Positions 1 through 6,442 of a DNA stretch of 14,091 nt are shown here, in pieces. This DNA is from an uncultured Opitutia bacterium (GTDB lineage: Bacteria > Verrucomicrobiota > Verrucomicrobiia > Opitutales > UBA953). The DNA is taken from the NCBI GenBank assembly GCA_903882335.1, contig CAIRWP010000156.1, forward strand, positions 1 through 14,091. Direction: 5' to 3'. Position numbers and translations under genes: made by a program. Position 1 is the first letter of the stretch. Every line of letters starts with the position of its first letter. Under the pieces are notes generated by a model. It made no database searches. It worked only from the letters and a program-made list of their open reading frames with translations, and was not told the DNA's origin.

Positions 1-640
1 ACGGCGTCGTCGCCGGCGGGTTGTTGGCGGGCAAGGTCAAGGTCCCGCTGTTGATGATCACGGTGCCTGGCGTTTGGTTGTTGGCCGGAAGACCGCCGGT
101 GCCCCCGCTCGCCTGGCGCGCCGCCTCGGCGCGGACCATGCCGAGGCCCTGGGTGCGGATCGCCTCCATCTGTCCCATGATCGCGACCTTCTCGTCATCG
201 GTCGCCTTCGACCACTTGGCCTCGAGTTCGCGCGTCTGCTGGAACATGCCGCGGAATTGCTCGTTCTGGAAGAGCGACCGCATCACGGCGCCGGTGCGCT
301 CGCGATCGCCCTGGAAGATTTCCTCGAATTGCTTGCGACCGTCGTCGCGCCAGTTCCGGAACTTGGATTCGAGCGCCTCCTTGGCCGTCAGGTCGCGGGA
401 GCGTGACTCCTTGTCCAGGTCGGGGATGACATTGGCGCTCTTGTCGAGCTTCAGGCCCTTGGCGCTGCGCACCACGGCGCCGGGGCGTTGCTCGCCGGCG
501 GAGCCGATGGTAGCGGCGGCTGGCTGGCCGACGGGCCGGGCGGCGGGCGGCGTGGGGTCGGCGAAGTAACGGGCGACAAGGGCGATGCCGCCGGCAACGC
601 AGATGACCGTGAGGACGAGGGTGGTCTTGGACGTCTTCAT
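1..640 (-). CDS. Hypothetical membrane-anchored protein (3' part off window)
   Basis: The reading frame opens at the ATG complementary to 638-640 and stays open for 213 codons to the left edge, so the C-terminus is missing. Residues 1-6 are short and basic (MKTSKT), and residues 7-22 form one hydrophobic helix, giving an uncleaved anchor or signal peptide. A Pro/Ala-rich linker follows (about 28-50). Residues about 72-175 are charged and helix-prone, with no recognisable catalytic motif. From about 176 the sequence becomes Gly/Asn/Thr/Pro-rich, like a flexible tail. I do not recognise the family. The protein probably sits in the inner membrane with most of its mass in the periplasm. It is transcribed divergently from the hydroxyproline operon across a 122-bp gap. 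No Shine-Dalgarno sequence precedes the ATG. The steady reading frame and the coherent anchor-linker-helix layout argue that this is the real gene here rather than the overlapping ORFs. Confidence 0.72.
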   Translation of the reverse strand, partial: MKTSKTTLVLTVICVAGGIALVARYFADPTPPAARPVGQPAAATIGSAGEQRPGAVVRSAKGLKLDKSANVIPDLDKESRSRDLTAKEALESKFRNWRDDGRKQFEEIFQGDRERTGAVMRSLFQNEQFRGMFQQTRELEAKWSKATDDEKVAIMGQMEAIRTQGLGMVRAEAARQASGGTGGLPANNQTPGTVIINSGTLTLPANNPPATTP

Positions 641-685
641 GTCGGAGGAATACGCTCATTTAACTCCGAGGTGAAGGCGAAGTTA

Positions 686-747
686 GCCCAAAAGACGCAG
701 GCCTCAGGGCCGGTCGGGCTTATCCCTCGACTTTGGGCGTTTTTATT
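686..747 (+). promoter_or_regulatory. Possible leader hairpin followed by a T-run
   Basis: In the gap before the epimerase gene, GCCCAAA (686-692) can pair with TTTGGGC (732-738), and the second arm is followed at once by GTTTTTATT. This resembles an intrinsic terminator or attenuator on the plus strand. The stem is only 7 bp and the loop is 39 nt, so it would be weak. No plus-strand gene ends to its left within the window, so if it works it would act on the leader of the hydroxyproline operon or on antisense transcription. It may be chance. Confidence 0.2.
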
Positions 748-762
748 AACCAATAGGAAGCC

Positions 763-1725
763 ATGGCTGCCGCCCAAACCAAGCCTGCCGGACCGGTCCG
801 GGTCATCGACTCCCACACGGGCGGTGAGCCCACCCGCGTGGTCGTCGCCGGCGGGCCTGATCTCGGCGGTGGGACGGTCCGCGAGCAATTGGAGCGCTTC
901 CGCCGTGACCATGACCGGTTCCGCTCCGCGGTCGTCAACGAACCCCGTGGCTCGGACGTGATGGTCGGCGCTTTGCTCATCCCTCCGCACGACCCCTCTT
1001 GCCGCTTCGGGGTCATCTTCTTCAACAATGTCGACACCCTCTGGATGTGCGGGCACGGCACCATCGGCCTGGTCGCGACCCTTGCCCACCTCGGCCTGAT
1101 CGGCCCGGGGGAGGTCCGCCTCGACACCGCCGTGGGCCCTGTGGCGGCGACCTTGCACGCGGACGGGACCGTCACCCTCGCGAATGTTCCCTCCTACCGC
1201 CACGCCAAGCAGGTCGCGGTCGAGGTGCCGGGCTTGGGGGTCGTTCGCGGCGACATCGCCTGGGGCGGCAACTGGTTCTTCCTCATCGAGCAGCATGGCC
1301 TGACCGTCGCCTTGGAGCACGTCGAGGCGCTGACCGACTACGCGTGGAAGGTCCGGCAGGCCCTCGGTGCCCAAGGCATCGTCGGCGCGGACGGCGGCGA
1401 GATCGACCACATCGAACTTTTCGCCCCGACCCCGACGGCGGATAGCCGGAACTTCGTGCTTTGCCCCGGCAAGGCCTACGACCGTTCGCCCTGCGGCACC
1501 GGCACCAGTGCGAAGGTCGCGTGCCTCGCCGCGGACGGCAAACTCGCCGAAGGCGCGACCTGGAAGCAGGAGAGCGTCATCGGCAGCCATTTCCTCGCCT
1601 CCTACCGCCGGCTCCCCGACGGCCAGGTCCAGCCCTTGGTGACCGGCCGCGCTTTCGTCCAGGCTGACGCTACTTTCCTGTTCCATCCGGAGGATCCCTT
1701 CGCCTGGGGCATCCGTCCCGCATGA
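763..1725 (+). CDS. 4-hydroxyproline 2-epimerase (proline racemase family)
   Basis: This cytoplasmic, cofactor-independent epimerase of 320 residues converts trans-4-hydroxy-L-proline to cis-4-hydroxy-D-proline, the first step of the pathway. It has the two-cysteine acid/base pair of the proline racemase superfamily: C96 in MCGHGTIG and C244 in DRSPCGTGTSAK. Keeping both cysteines argues against trans-3-hydroxyproline dehydratase, where one is replaced. The N-terminal DSHTGGEPTR (16-25) is also family-typical. Proline racemase activity cannot be excluded from sequence alone, but the three downstream genes complete the 4-hydroxyproline route and make epimerase the better call. The start fits the family N-terminus and has AGGAAG at 755-760, closer to the ATG than usual. 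The stop codon overlaps the next start by 4 bp (ATGA), implying translational coupling. Corresponding genes are called lhpA in Pseudomonas and hypRE in Sinorhizobium. Confidence 0.9.
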   Translation: MAAAQTKPAGPVRVIDSHTGGEPTRVVVAGGPDLGGGTVREQLERFRRDHDRFRSAVVNEPRGSDVMVGALLIPPHDPSCRFGVIFFNNVDTLWMCGHGTIGLVATLAHLGLIGPGEVRLDTAVGPVAATLHADGTVTLANVPSYRHAKQVAVEVPGLGVVRGDIAWGGNWFFLIEQHGLTVALEHVEALTDYAWKVRQALGAQGIVGADGGEIDHIELFAPTPTADSRNFVLCPGKAYDRSPCGTGTSAKVACLAADGKLAEGATWKQESVIGSHFLASYRRLPDGQVQPLVTGRAFVQADATFLFHPEDPFAWGIRPA

Positions 1726-2975
1726 GCGGACCGGTCGTCATCGTCGGCGGCGGGATCGTCGGCCTGAGCGCCGCCTACGAGCTCCTGCGTCGCGGGCGGT
1801 CCGTCGTGCTGCTGGAGAAGGGTGCCGCGGATCATGATTCCTGCTCGCTCGGCAACGCCGGGATGATTGTCCCTAGCCACTTCGTACCGCTCGCCGCGCC
1901 CGGCATGGTGGCGCTCGGCCTCAAGTGGATGTTCGACCGCGAGAGCCCGTTCTGGGTCCGTCCGCGCCTCGATGCGGACTTGTTCTCCTGGGGTTGGAAG
2001 TTCTGGCGCGCCTCGACCTCGGCCCACGTCGAACGCTGCACGCCCGTGCTCCGCGACCTGAACCTGCGCAGCCGCGAGATCTTCCTGCGTCACCGCGCCG
2101 AGCTGCCCACCGCCTTCGACCTCGAGGACGTGGGTTTGCTCGCCTTGTGCCGGACGCAGCAGACGCTCGACCACGAGGCGGTGTTCGCCGCGAAGTCCGA
2201 CGCCGTCGGCGTGCCGACCGAGGTGCTGTCGGCCGACGAGGTCCGTCGCCGCGACCCGGGCGTCGATTACGCCATCGCCGGCGCGGTGCTGTTCACGAAG
2301 GACGCGCACCTCGACCCGCGCAAGCTGGTCGCCGTCCTGACCGCCGAGGTCACCCGCCTCGGCGGTCGCATCGTCTTCGACGCTGAGGTCACGGGCTGGA
2401 AAGGGGAGGGCGACCTCCTCCGTGCGGCCGTGACCAAGCAGGGCGAGTTCGCCGGCGAGACCTTCGTGCTCGCCGCCGGCGCCTGGTCGCCCGCCGCCGC
2501 CGCCGCCCTGGGGTTGCGCCTCCCGATGCAGGCCGGCAAGGGCTACAGCATGCGCCTCGAGCGCCCGGTCCAGCGCCCGAAGTATTGCTCGCTCCTGATG
2601 GAGGCCCGCGTCGCCGTCACGCCGATGGGCTCCGCGCTCACCGTCGGCGGCACCATGGAGATCACGGGGAACGACCTGTCCGTGAATCCCGCGCGCGTCC
2701 GCGGCATCCGCAAGGCGTTCGTCCAATACTACCCGGCCTTCAAGGAAGCTGATTTCGAGGCCCTCCCGGTCTGGTCGGGGCTCCGTCCCTGTCCGCCCGA
2801 CGGCATGCCGTACCTCGGGCGCACCCGCGCCAAGCGTAACCTCGTGGTCGCCACCGGCCATTCCATGATGGGCTTGAGTCTCGGCCCCGTCACGGGTGAG
2901 ATCGTCGCCCAGCTCGTCTGCGGCGAGCCCACCTCCGTCGCGCTCCGCGAGGTCGACCCCGACCGCCACGCCTGA
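1722..2975 (+). CDS. FAD-dependent cis-4-hydroxy-D-proline dehydrogenase/oxidase (DadA-like)
   Basis: This is a 417-residue DAO-superfamily flavoenzyme. The N-terminal dinucleotide-binding fold has GGGIVG at residues 9-14, and the acidic residue that binds the ribose is E32 at the end of the second strand. SLGNAGMIVPSHFVPLAAP (42-60) is typical of DadA-like enzymes. A second FAD contact, ATGHSMMGLSLGP, lies near residues 377-389. Expected reaction: oxidation of cis-4-hydroxy-D-proline to pyrroline-4-hydroxy-2-carboxylate, with electrons passed to oxygen or the respiratory chain. It has the length of the single-subunit enzymes and not of the separate lhpB/E/F subunits of Pseudomonas. It shares ATGA with the epimerase gene and lies 25 bp before the deaminase gene. 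Specificity is inferred from the operon; a general D-amino-acid dehydrogenase is the alternative. No transmembrane segment or Tat signal is seen. Confidence 0.88.
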   Translation: MSGPVVIVGGGIVGLSAAYELLRRGRSVVLLEKGAADHDSCSLGNAGMIVPSHFVPLAAPGMVALGLKWMFDRESPFWVRPRLDADLFSWGWKFWRASTSAHVERCTPVLRDLNLRSREIFLRHRAELPTAFDLEDVGLLALCRTQQTLDHEAVFAAKSDAVGVPTEVLSADEVRRRDPGVDYAIAGAVLFTKDAHLDPRKLVAVLTAEVTRLGGRIVFDAEVTGWKGEGDLLRAAVTKQGEFAGETFVLAAGAWSPAAAAALGLRLPMQAGKGYSMRLERPVQRPKYCSLLMEARVAVTPMGSALTVGGTMEITGNDLSVNPARVRGIRKAFVQYYPAFKEADFEALPVWSGLRPCPPDGMPYLGRTRAKRNLVVATGHSMMGLSLGPVTGEIVAQLVCGEPTSVALREVDPDRHA

Positions 2976-3000
2976 TTTTTCACCCACTATCCACCCCACC

Positions 3001-3927
3001 ATGACCACCTCCGCCTCCAAGAAAAAAGTCCGCGCCCAATGGGAAGGCGTGATCCCCGCGATCACGACCCCCTTCCGCAAGGACGGCAAGCTCGACGCCG
3101 CCGAGATCACCCGCCAGTGCCGCTGGATGGTCGACTCCGGTTGCATCGGCATCGTCCCGTGCGGTTCGCTGGGCGAGGGCGCCACGCTCACCTACGACGA
3201 GAAGGTCGAGCTCATCCGCATCTGCGTGAAGGCCGTGCCCGGCACGCCGATCATCCCTGGCATCGCTTCCCTCTCCACCGCCGAGGCGATCGCCCTGGCC
3301 AAGGAGTCCGAGCGCCTCGGTTGCGGCGGCCTGATGGTCCTGCCGCCCTACGTGTATAGCACCGACTGGCGCGAGATGAAGGCCCACGTCTCGGCTGTCA
3401 TCGCCGCGACCAAGCTGCCGTGCATGCTCTACAACAATCCGCCGGCCTACAAGACCGACTTCCTGCCGGCGCAGATCGCCGAGCTCGCCGCGGAGCACCG
3501 CAACCTGGAGGCCGTGAAGGAATCTTCCGGCGACTCCCGCCGCGTCACCGCCATCCGCCACCTCCTCGGCGGCCGCCTGACCATCCTCGTCGGCATGGAT
3601 GATTGCATCCTCGAGGGCATCGCCGCCGGCGCCCGCGGCTGGATCGCCGGCCTGGTCAACGCCTTCCCGGTCGAATCCGTCGAGCTCTATGAGGCCGCGA
3701 TGATCGGTGACCGTGAGACCGCGGACGAGATCTACAAGTGGTTCCTGCCGTTGCTCCGCCTCGATACCGTGCCGAAGTTCGTCCAGCACATCAAGTGGGT
3801 GCAGTCCAAGGTCCGCGGTTCCAACCCCTCGGTCCGCGGCCCGCGCCTCGCCCTTGACGGCGCCGACCTGGCCCTGGCCTCCAAGACGCTGCAGGTGGCC
3901 CTGAAGAACCGCCCGAAGATCAAGTAA
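3001..3927 (+). CDS. Pyrroline-4-hydroxy-2-carboxylate deaminase (DHDPS/NAL family)
   Basis: A 308-residue class I aldolase-like TIM barrel. The Schiff-base lysine is K173 in EAVKESSGD, and the catalytic tyrosine is Y144 in CMLYNNPPAY. The GSLGEG loop at 55-60 stands where dihydrodipicolinate synthases have GTTGE. In this operon the likely reaction is deamination of pyrroline-4-hydroxy-2-carboxylate to 2-oxoglutarate semialdehyde plus ammonia (HypD/LhpC function). A lysine-pathway DHDPS is less likely given the neighbours. The start at 3001 is chosen because residues from about 14 (WEGVIPAITTPF) match the family N-terminus. The in-frame extension to 2896 would lie inside the preceding gene and adds residues foreign to the family. 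The 25-nt leader is C-rich with no Shine-Dalgarno sequence. The next gene starts 1 nt after the stop codon. Confidence 0.9.
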   Translation: MTTSASKKKVRAQWEGVIPAITTPFRKDGKLDAAEITRQCRWMVDSGCIGIVPCGSLGEGATLTYDEKVELIRICVKAVPGTPIIPGIASLSTAEAIALAKESERLGCGGLMVLPPYVYSTDWREMKAHVSAVIAATKLPCMLYNNPPAYKTDFLPAQIAELAAEHRNLEAVKESSGDSRRVTAIRHLLGGRLTILVGMDDCILEGIAAGARGWIAGLVNAFPVESVELYEAAMIGDRETADEIYKWFLPLLRLDTVPKFVQHIKWVQSKVRGSNPSVRGPRLALDGADLALASKTLQVALKNRPKIK

Positions 3928-3928
3928 C

Positions 3929-5512
3929 ATGTCCACGCCCCTTCTCGGTCTGTCCTACCTCGGCTTCGTCCGCGGTCGTCCCGGCGCCTTCAGCTGGCAG
4001 TCGTTCAACACGACGACGTGGAACCACCTCCCGGAGTTTTTCCACTCCGCCACGGCCGAGGATGTCGCCACGGCCGGAAATCTCGCCGCCGCGGCGGCCC
4101 CCGTCCTCGCCGCCCTGTCCGGCGCGGCCAAGGCCGCGTTCCTGCGCGATATCGCGATGCGGATCGAGGCCGCCACCCCGGCGCTGGCCGCGCGCGCCCA
4201 GGCGGAGACCTCCCTGCCCGAGGCCCGTTGCCTCGGTGAGATCGGCCGGACCATGGGCCAGCTCCGCCTCTTCGCCGACCTTGTCGAGAAGGGCCAATGG
4301 GTCGATGCGCGCATCGAGACCGCCAATCCTGACCGCAAGCCGCTCCCGAAACCCGACCATCGCTCGATGTGCCGCGCCCTCGGCCCGGTCGCCGTCTTCT
4401 GCGCGAGCAATTTCCCCTTCGCCTATTCCGTCGCCGGCGGCGATACCGCCTCCGCCTTCGCGGCCGGCTGCCCCGTCGTCGTGATGGCCCACCACGCCCA
4501 TCCCGGCGTCGCCGACCTCATGGGTGGCCTGATCGTGGAAGCCGTGCGCGCCGCGGGCCTGCCCGAGGGTACCTTCTCGATGCTGCAGGGCGATGGTCGC
4601 GAGGTCGGCCAGCTCCTCGCCAAGCATCCCGCCATCCGTGCGATCGGCTTCACCGGCTCGCGCACCGGCGGCCGCGCCCTGATGGACACCGCCGCGGCCC
4701 GCGAGGTGCCCATCCCGGTCTACGCCGAGATGAGCAGCATCAACCCCGTCGTCCTCCTCGAGGGCGCCCTCGCCGCGCGTGGCGAAGCCATCGCCACCGG
4801 CCTCGGGGCGACCTGCACGTTGGGTGTCGGCCAGTTCTGCACGCAGCCCGGCCTGCTGCTGCTGGTCCGCTCCGCGGCCGCGGAAGCCTTCGCCGGTCAT
4901 CTCGCCGCCCAGTTCCGCGCCGCGCCCGAGGGCGTGATGCTCACCCCGCCGATCCAGCAGGCCTACGTCAAGGGGCTCACCGCGCGTTCCGGTCGGGGCG
5001 GCATCCAGACCTACGCGCCCGGCAAGGGCACCGGTAAGCCGGGTCGGGCCCTGCCGACCTTGCTCGCCGTCGCGGCCAAGACCTTCCTGTCCGACAAGTC
5101 CCTGCAGGCCGAACTCTTCGGGCCGTGCTCGTTGATCGTGTGGTGCGATGACGCCGCCCAGCTGCACAAGGTGCTCGGCGCCCTCGAGGGCAACCTGACC
5201 GCCACCTTGCATGGCACCGACGAAGAACTCGCCGCGAACGCCCCGCTGATCGAGCGTCTCGCGACCCTCGCCGGCCGCGTGGTCGTCAACGGTTTCCCCA
5301 CCGGTGTCGAAGTCTCGCACGCCATCGTGCACGGCGGTCCGTATCCCTCGCTCTCGGATGGGCGCACGACCTCCGTCGGCTCCAATGCCATCTACCGTTT
5401 CGCCCGACTCGTCTGCTACCAGAACTTCCCGGATGCCGCGCTCCCCGTGGAGCTCCGCGCCGCCAATCCCCTGGGCATCCTCCGGATGGTCAATGGGGAG
5501 ATGGTGAAGTAG
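3929..5512 (+). CDS. 2-oxoglutarate semialdehyde dehydrogenase (NAD(P)-dependent ALDH)
   Basis: This 527-residue aldehyde dehydrogenase would oxidise 2-oxoglutarate semialdehyde to 2-oxoglutarate, the last step of hydroxyproline breakdown. The catalytic cysteine is C304 in GVGQFCTQPGL, the general base is E267 in PVYAEMSS, the oxyanion asparagine is N161 in ASNFPFAYS, and the cofactor loop is GFTGSRTGGR (240-249). The long N-terminus and these motifs match the subfamily found in hydroxyproline and sugar-acid pathways. One oddity is VVVMAHHAHPG at 183-193: ALDHs of this type normally have lysine at the Met186 position, where it contacts the adenosine ribose or phosphate of the cofactor. Activity or cofactor preference could differ. 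The gene begins 1 nt after the deaminase stop codon, so it is surely co-transcribed. It ends 6 nt before the mirrored repeat. Confidence 0.88.
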   Translation: MSTPLLGLSYLGFVRGRPGAFSWQSFNTTTWNHLPEFFHSATAEDVATAGNLAAAAAPVLAALSGAAKAAFLRDIAMRIEAATPALAARAQAETSLPEARCLGEIGRTMGQLRLFADLVEKGQWVDARIETANPDRKPLPKPDHRSMCRALGPVAVFCASNFPFAYSVAGGDTASAFAAGCPVVVMAHHAHPGVADLMGGLIVEAVRAAGLPEGTFSMLQGDGREVGQLLAKHPAIRAIGFTGSRTGGRALMDTAAAREVPIPVYAEMSSINPVVLLEGALAARGEAIATGLGATCTLGVGQFCTQPGLLLLVRSAAAEAFAGHLAAQFRAAPEGVMLTPPIQQAYVKGLTARSGRGGIQTYAPGKGTGKPGRALPTLLAVAAKTFLSDKSLQAELFGPCSLIVWCDDAAQLHKVLGALEGNLTATLHGTDEELAANAPLIERLATLAGRVVVNGFPTGVEVSHAIVHGGPYPSLSDGRTTSVGSNAIYRFARLVCYQNFPDAALPVELRAANPLGILRMVNGEMVK

Positions 5513-5518
5513 AGGATA

Positions 5519-5616
5519 GGGCCAGGGCTAGGGACAGGGCTAGGGATGGAGTCAGACAAGGCCACGAACAGGTCCTGTGTTTTCTAAGCCCAAGCCCAAG
5601 CCCTGTCCCTAGCCCT
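5519..5616. repeat. Mirrored G-triplet/C-triplet inverted repeat between convergent genes
   Basis: Five GGG triplets begin at 5519, 5525, 5531, 5537 and 5543, and five CCC triplets begin at 5589, 5595, 5601, 5607 and 5613. Both arrays have an exact 6-nt period with 3-nt spacers. Positions 5524-5541 pair perfectly with 5599-5616 (18 bp), and a further GGG/CCC pair follows after one mismatch. Each array also fits the consensus for a three-tetrad G-quadruplex, the left one on the plus strand and the right one on the minus strand. The element fills the space between two convergent genes and stops 6 nt short of each stop codon. No T-run follows either arm, so it is not a classical intrinsic terminator. 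It may be a REP-like extragenic repeat that stops or stabilises both transcripts. Confidence 0.75.
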
Positions 5617-5622
5617 TGTCTC

Positions 5623-6297
5623 TTACCTTCCCACCAGCATCCCCCACCAGGTGCGGGTGTAGGGGAGAGCGAGGTTCTCCAGGCAGGCGGCGGTGAAGGC
5701 GTCGTCGAGTTCCTCGCGCGGGTGACCGTCGAGCAGGTTCGCGGCCGCCAACTCGGCGCGGCCGCGGCGCGCGGCGTCCACGATGTTGCGGTGTTTCGCC
5801 GCGTGGATGGCCGCCAGGATGGCGGCGAGGACGGAGAAGGTCATCAGGCCGAAGATGAGCGTGCCTTCCTTCATGAAGATAAAGGCCAGCAAGAGGAACG
5901 GCCAACCATTACCCCAGAGGATCATGAATGAGTCCCACGAGGACTGGGAGCCGAGCCGTCGGTCGCGGTGCTGCAAGGCATGCCCGGCGAGGCGAGCGGC
6001 CCGCGCCACGTCGAAGAGCGTGCGTCCGTGGTAGGTCTCGGGTGACAGCTTGATCGCCGGCTCGAAGGCCGAGTAATAATCGGTGATCGCCAGGGAGGTC
6101 TCGTCGACGTCGACCTGCTCGATCTTGCCCCGGAGCAGGATGATGCGCGCGGCCTGCGCCCCGCTGATGCCGCGGACCAGCAGGACGCGCCCGTGTTTGC
6201 GGCTCAAGGACTTGAGCCGGCGGTAGGCCAGCCAAGGCAGGGCCAGCGCCAGCCCGCCCAGCAACAGGGCGAGGATCAGGAATTTGGCCTGCCACAT
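5623..6297 (-). CDS. YugP-like membrane protein with degenerate zinc-peptidase motif
   Basis: A 224-residue membrane protein resembling the YugP/Zn_peptidase_2 family in length and layout. There is an N-terminal helix at about 5-25, a soluble middle domain, and two helices near 128-142 and 145-165. Family-like stretches are GISGAQAARIIL (43-54), ITDYYS (71-76) and LSPETYHGRTL (84-94), followed by AARLAGHALQ (100-109). From memory of the family, the last is normally AAHEAGHALQ, with HExxH binding zinc. Here the first His and the Glu are Arg102 and Leu103, and only His106 remains, so peptidase activity is not expected. The C-terminus (about 171-224) keeps the helical, Ala/Leu-rich character of the family. 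The gene stands alone, convergent with the dehydrogenase gene and divergent from hemF. No Shine-Dalgarno sequence is seen at this ATG. Confidence 0.75.
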   Translation of the reverse strand: MWQAKFLILALLLGGLALALPWLAYRRLKSLSRKHGRVLLVRGISGAQAARIILLRGKIEQVDVDETSLAITDYYSAFEPAIKLSPETYHGRTLFDVARAARLAGHALQHRDRRLGSQSSWDSFMILWGNGWPFLLLAFIFMKEGTLIFGLMTFSVLAAILAAIHAAKHRNIVDAARRGRAELAAANLLDGHPREELDDAFTAACLENLALPYTRTWWGMLVGR

Positions 6298-6402
6298 GGA
6301 CCCACGCTGAGGTTTCGCGCGTTTCCTTCAAGGTCTACCTTAAACCAAGTTCGCATAAGGCGGATAAGCCCGGGTGGATTCTGGTCCGCTCGCTGCGCCC
6401 TG

Positions 6403-6424
6403 CGTTGACCCCGCGGGGTCAACG
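6403..6424. promoter_or_regulatory. 22-bp perfect palindrome upstream of hemF (candidate operator)
   Basis: The half-site CGTTGACCCCG is followed directly by its exact reverse complement, giving an 11+11 bp dyad with no spacer. It ends 18 nt before the chosen hemF start. The left half contains TTGACC (6405-6410), which could serve as a -35 box; 17 nt downstream TTGGAT (6428-6433) is a poor -10 match, so any promoter here is tentative. The site could be an operator for a dimeric regulator or a structured RNA leader. It is the clearest regulatory candidate for the haem genes. Confidence 0.5.
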
Positions 6425-6442
6425 GCGTTGGATGGCCGGGTC

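Noticed and set aside
637..1686. Long minus-strand ORF (349 codons) opposite the epimerase gene
   Set aside because: It mirrors a gene with clear catalytic motifs, and its translation is rich in Arg/Gly/Asp with no domain. This is typical of antisense frames in GC-rich DNA.
2896..3000. 35-codon upstream extension of the deaminase
   Set aside because: It is inside the flavoenzyme gene and adds Ser/Pro-rich residues absent from the family.
1602..3191. Minus-strand ORF of 529 codons opposite the flavoenzyme gene
   Set aside because: Low-complexity Gly/Ala/Arg composition, spans three real genes, no recognisable motif.
2980..3936. Minus-strand ORF of 318 codons opposite the deaminase gene
   Set aside because: Shadow of a gene with an intact Schiff-base lysine motif; no domain of its own.
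3920..5332. Minus-strand ORF of 470 codons opposite the aldehyde dehydrogenase gene
   Set aside because: Very Gly/Arg/Glu-rich, no family features; the plus-strand gene is certain.
5519..5616. Reading the triplet arrays as a CRISPR array or telomere repeat
   Set aside because: The period is only 6 nt, there are no spacers of CRISPR size, and the two arrays are inverted rather than repeated in tandem. The telomere-like look comes only from the CCCTAGCCC words.
6374..6442. GTG start giving hemF 23 extra residues
   Set aside because: The E. coli-like HemF N-terminus begins at the ATG at 6443, and the extension would code through the perfect palindrome.
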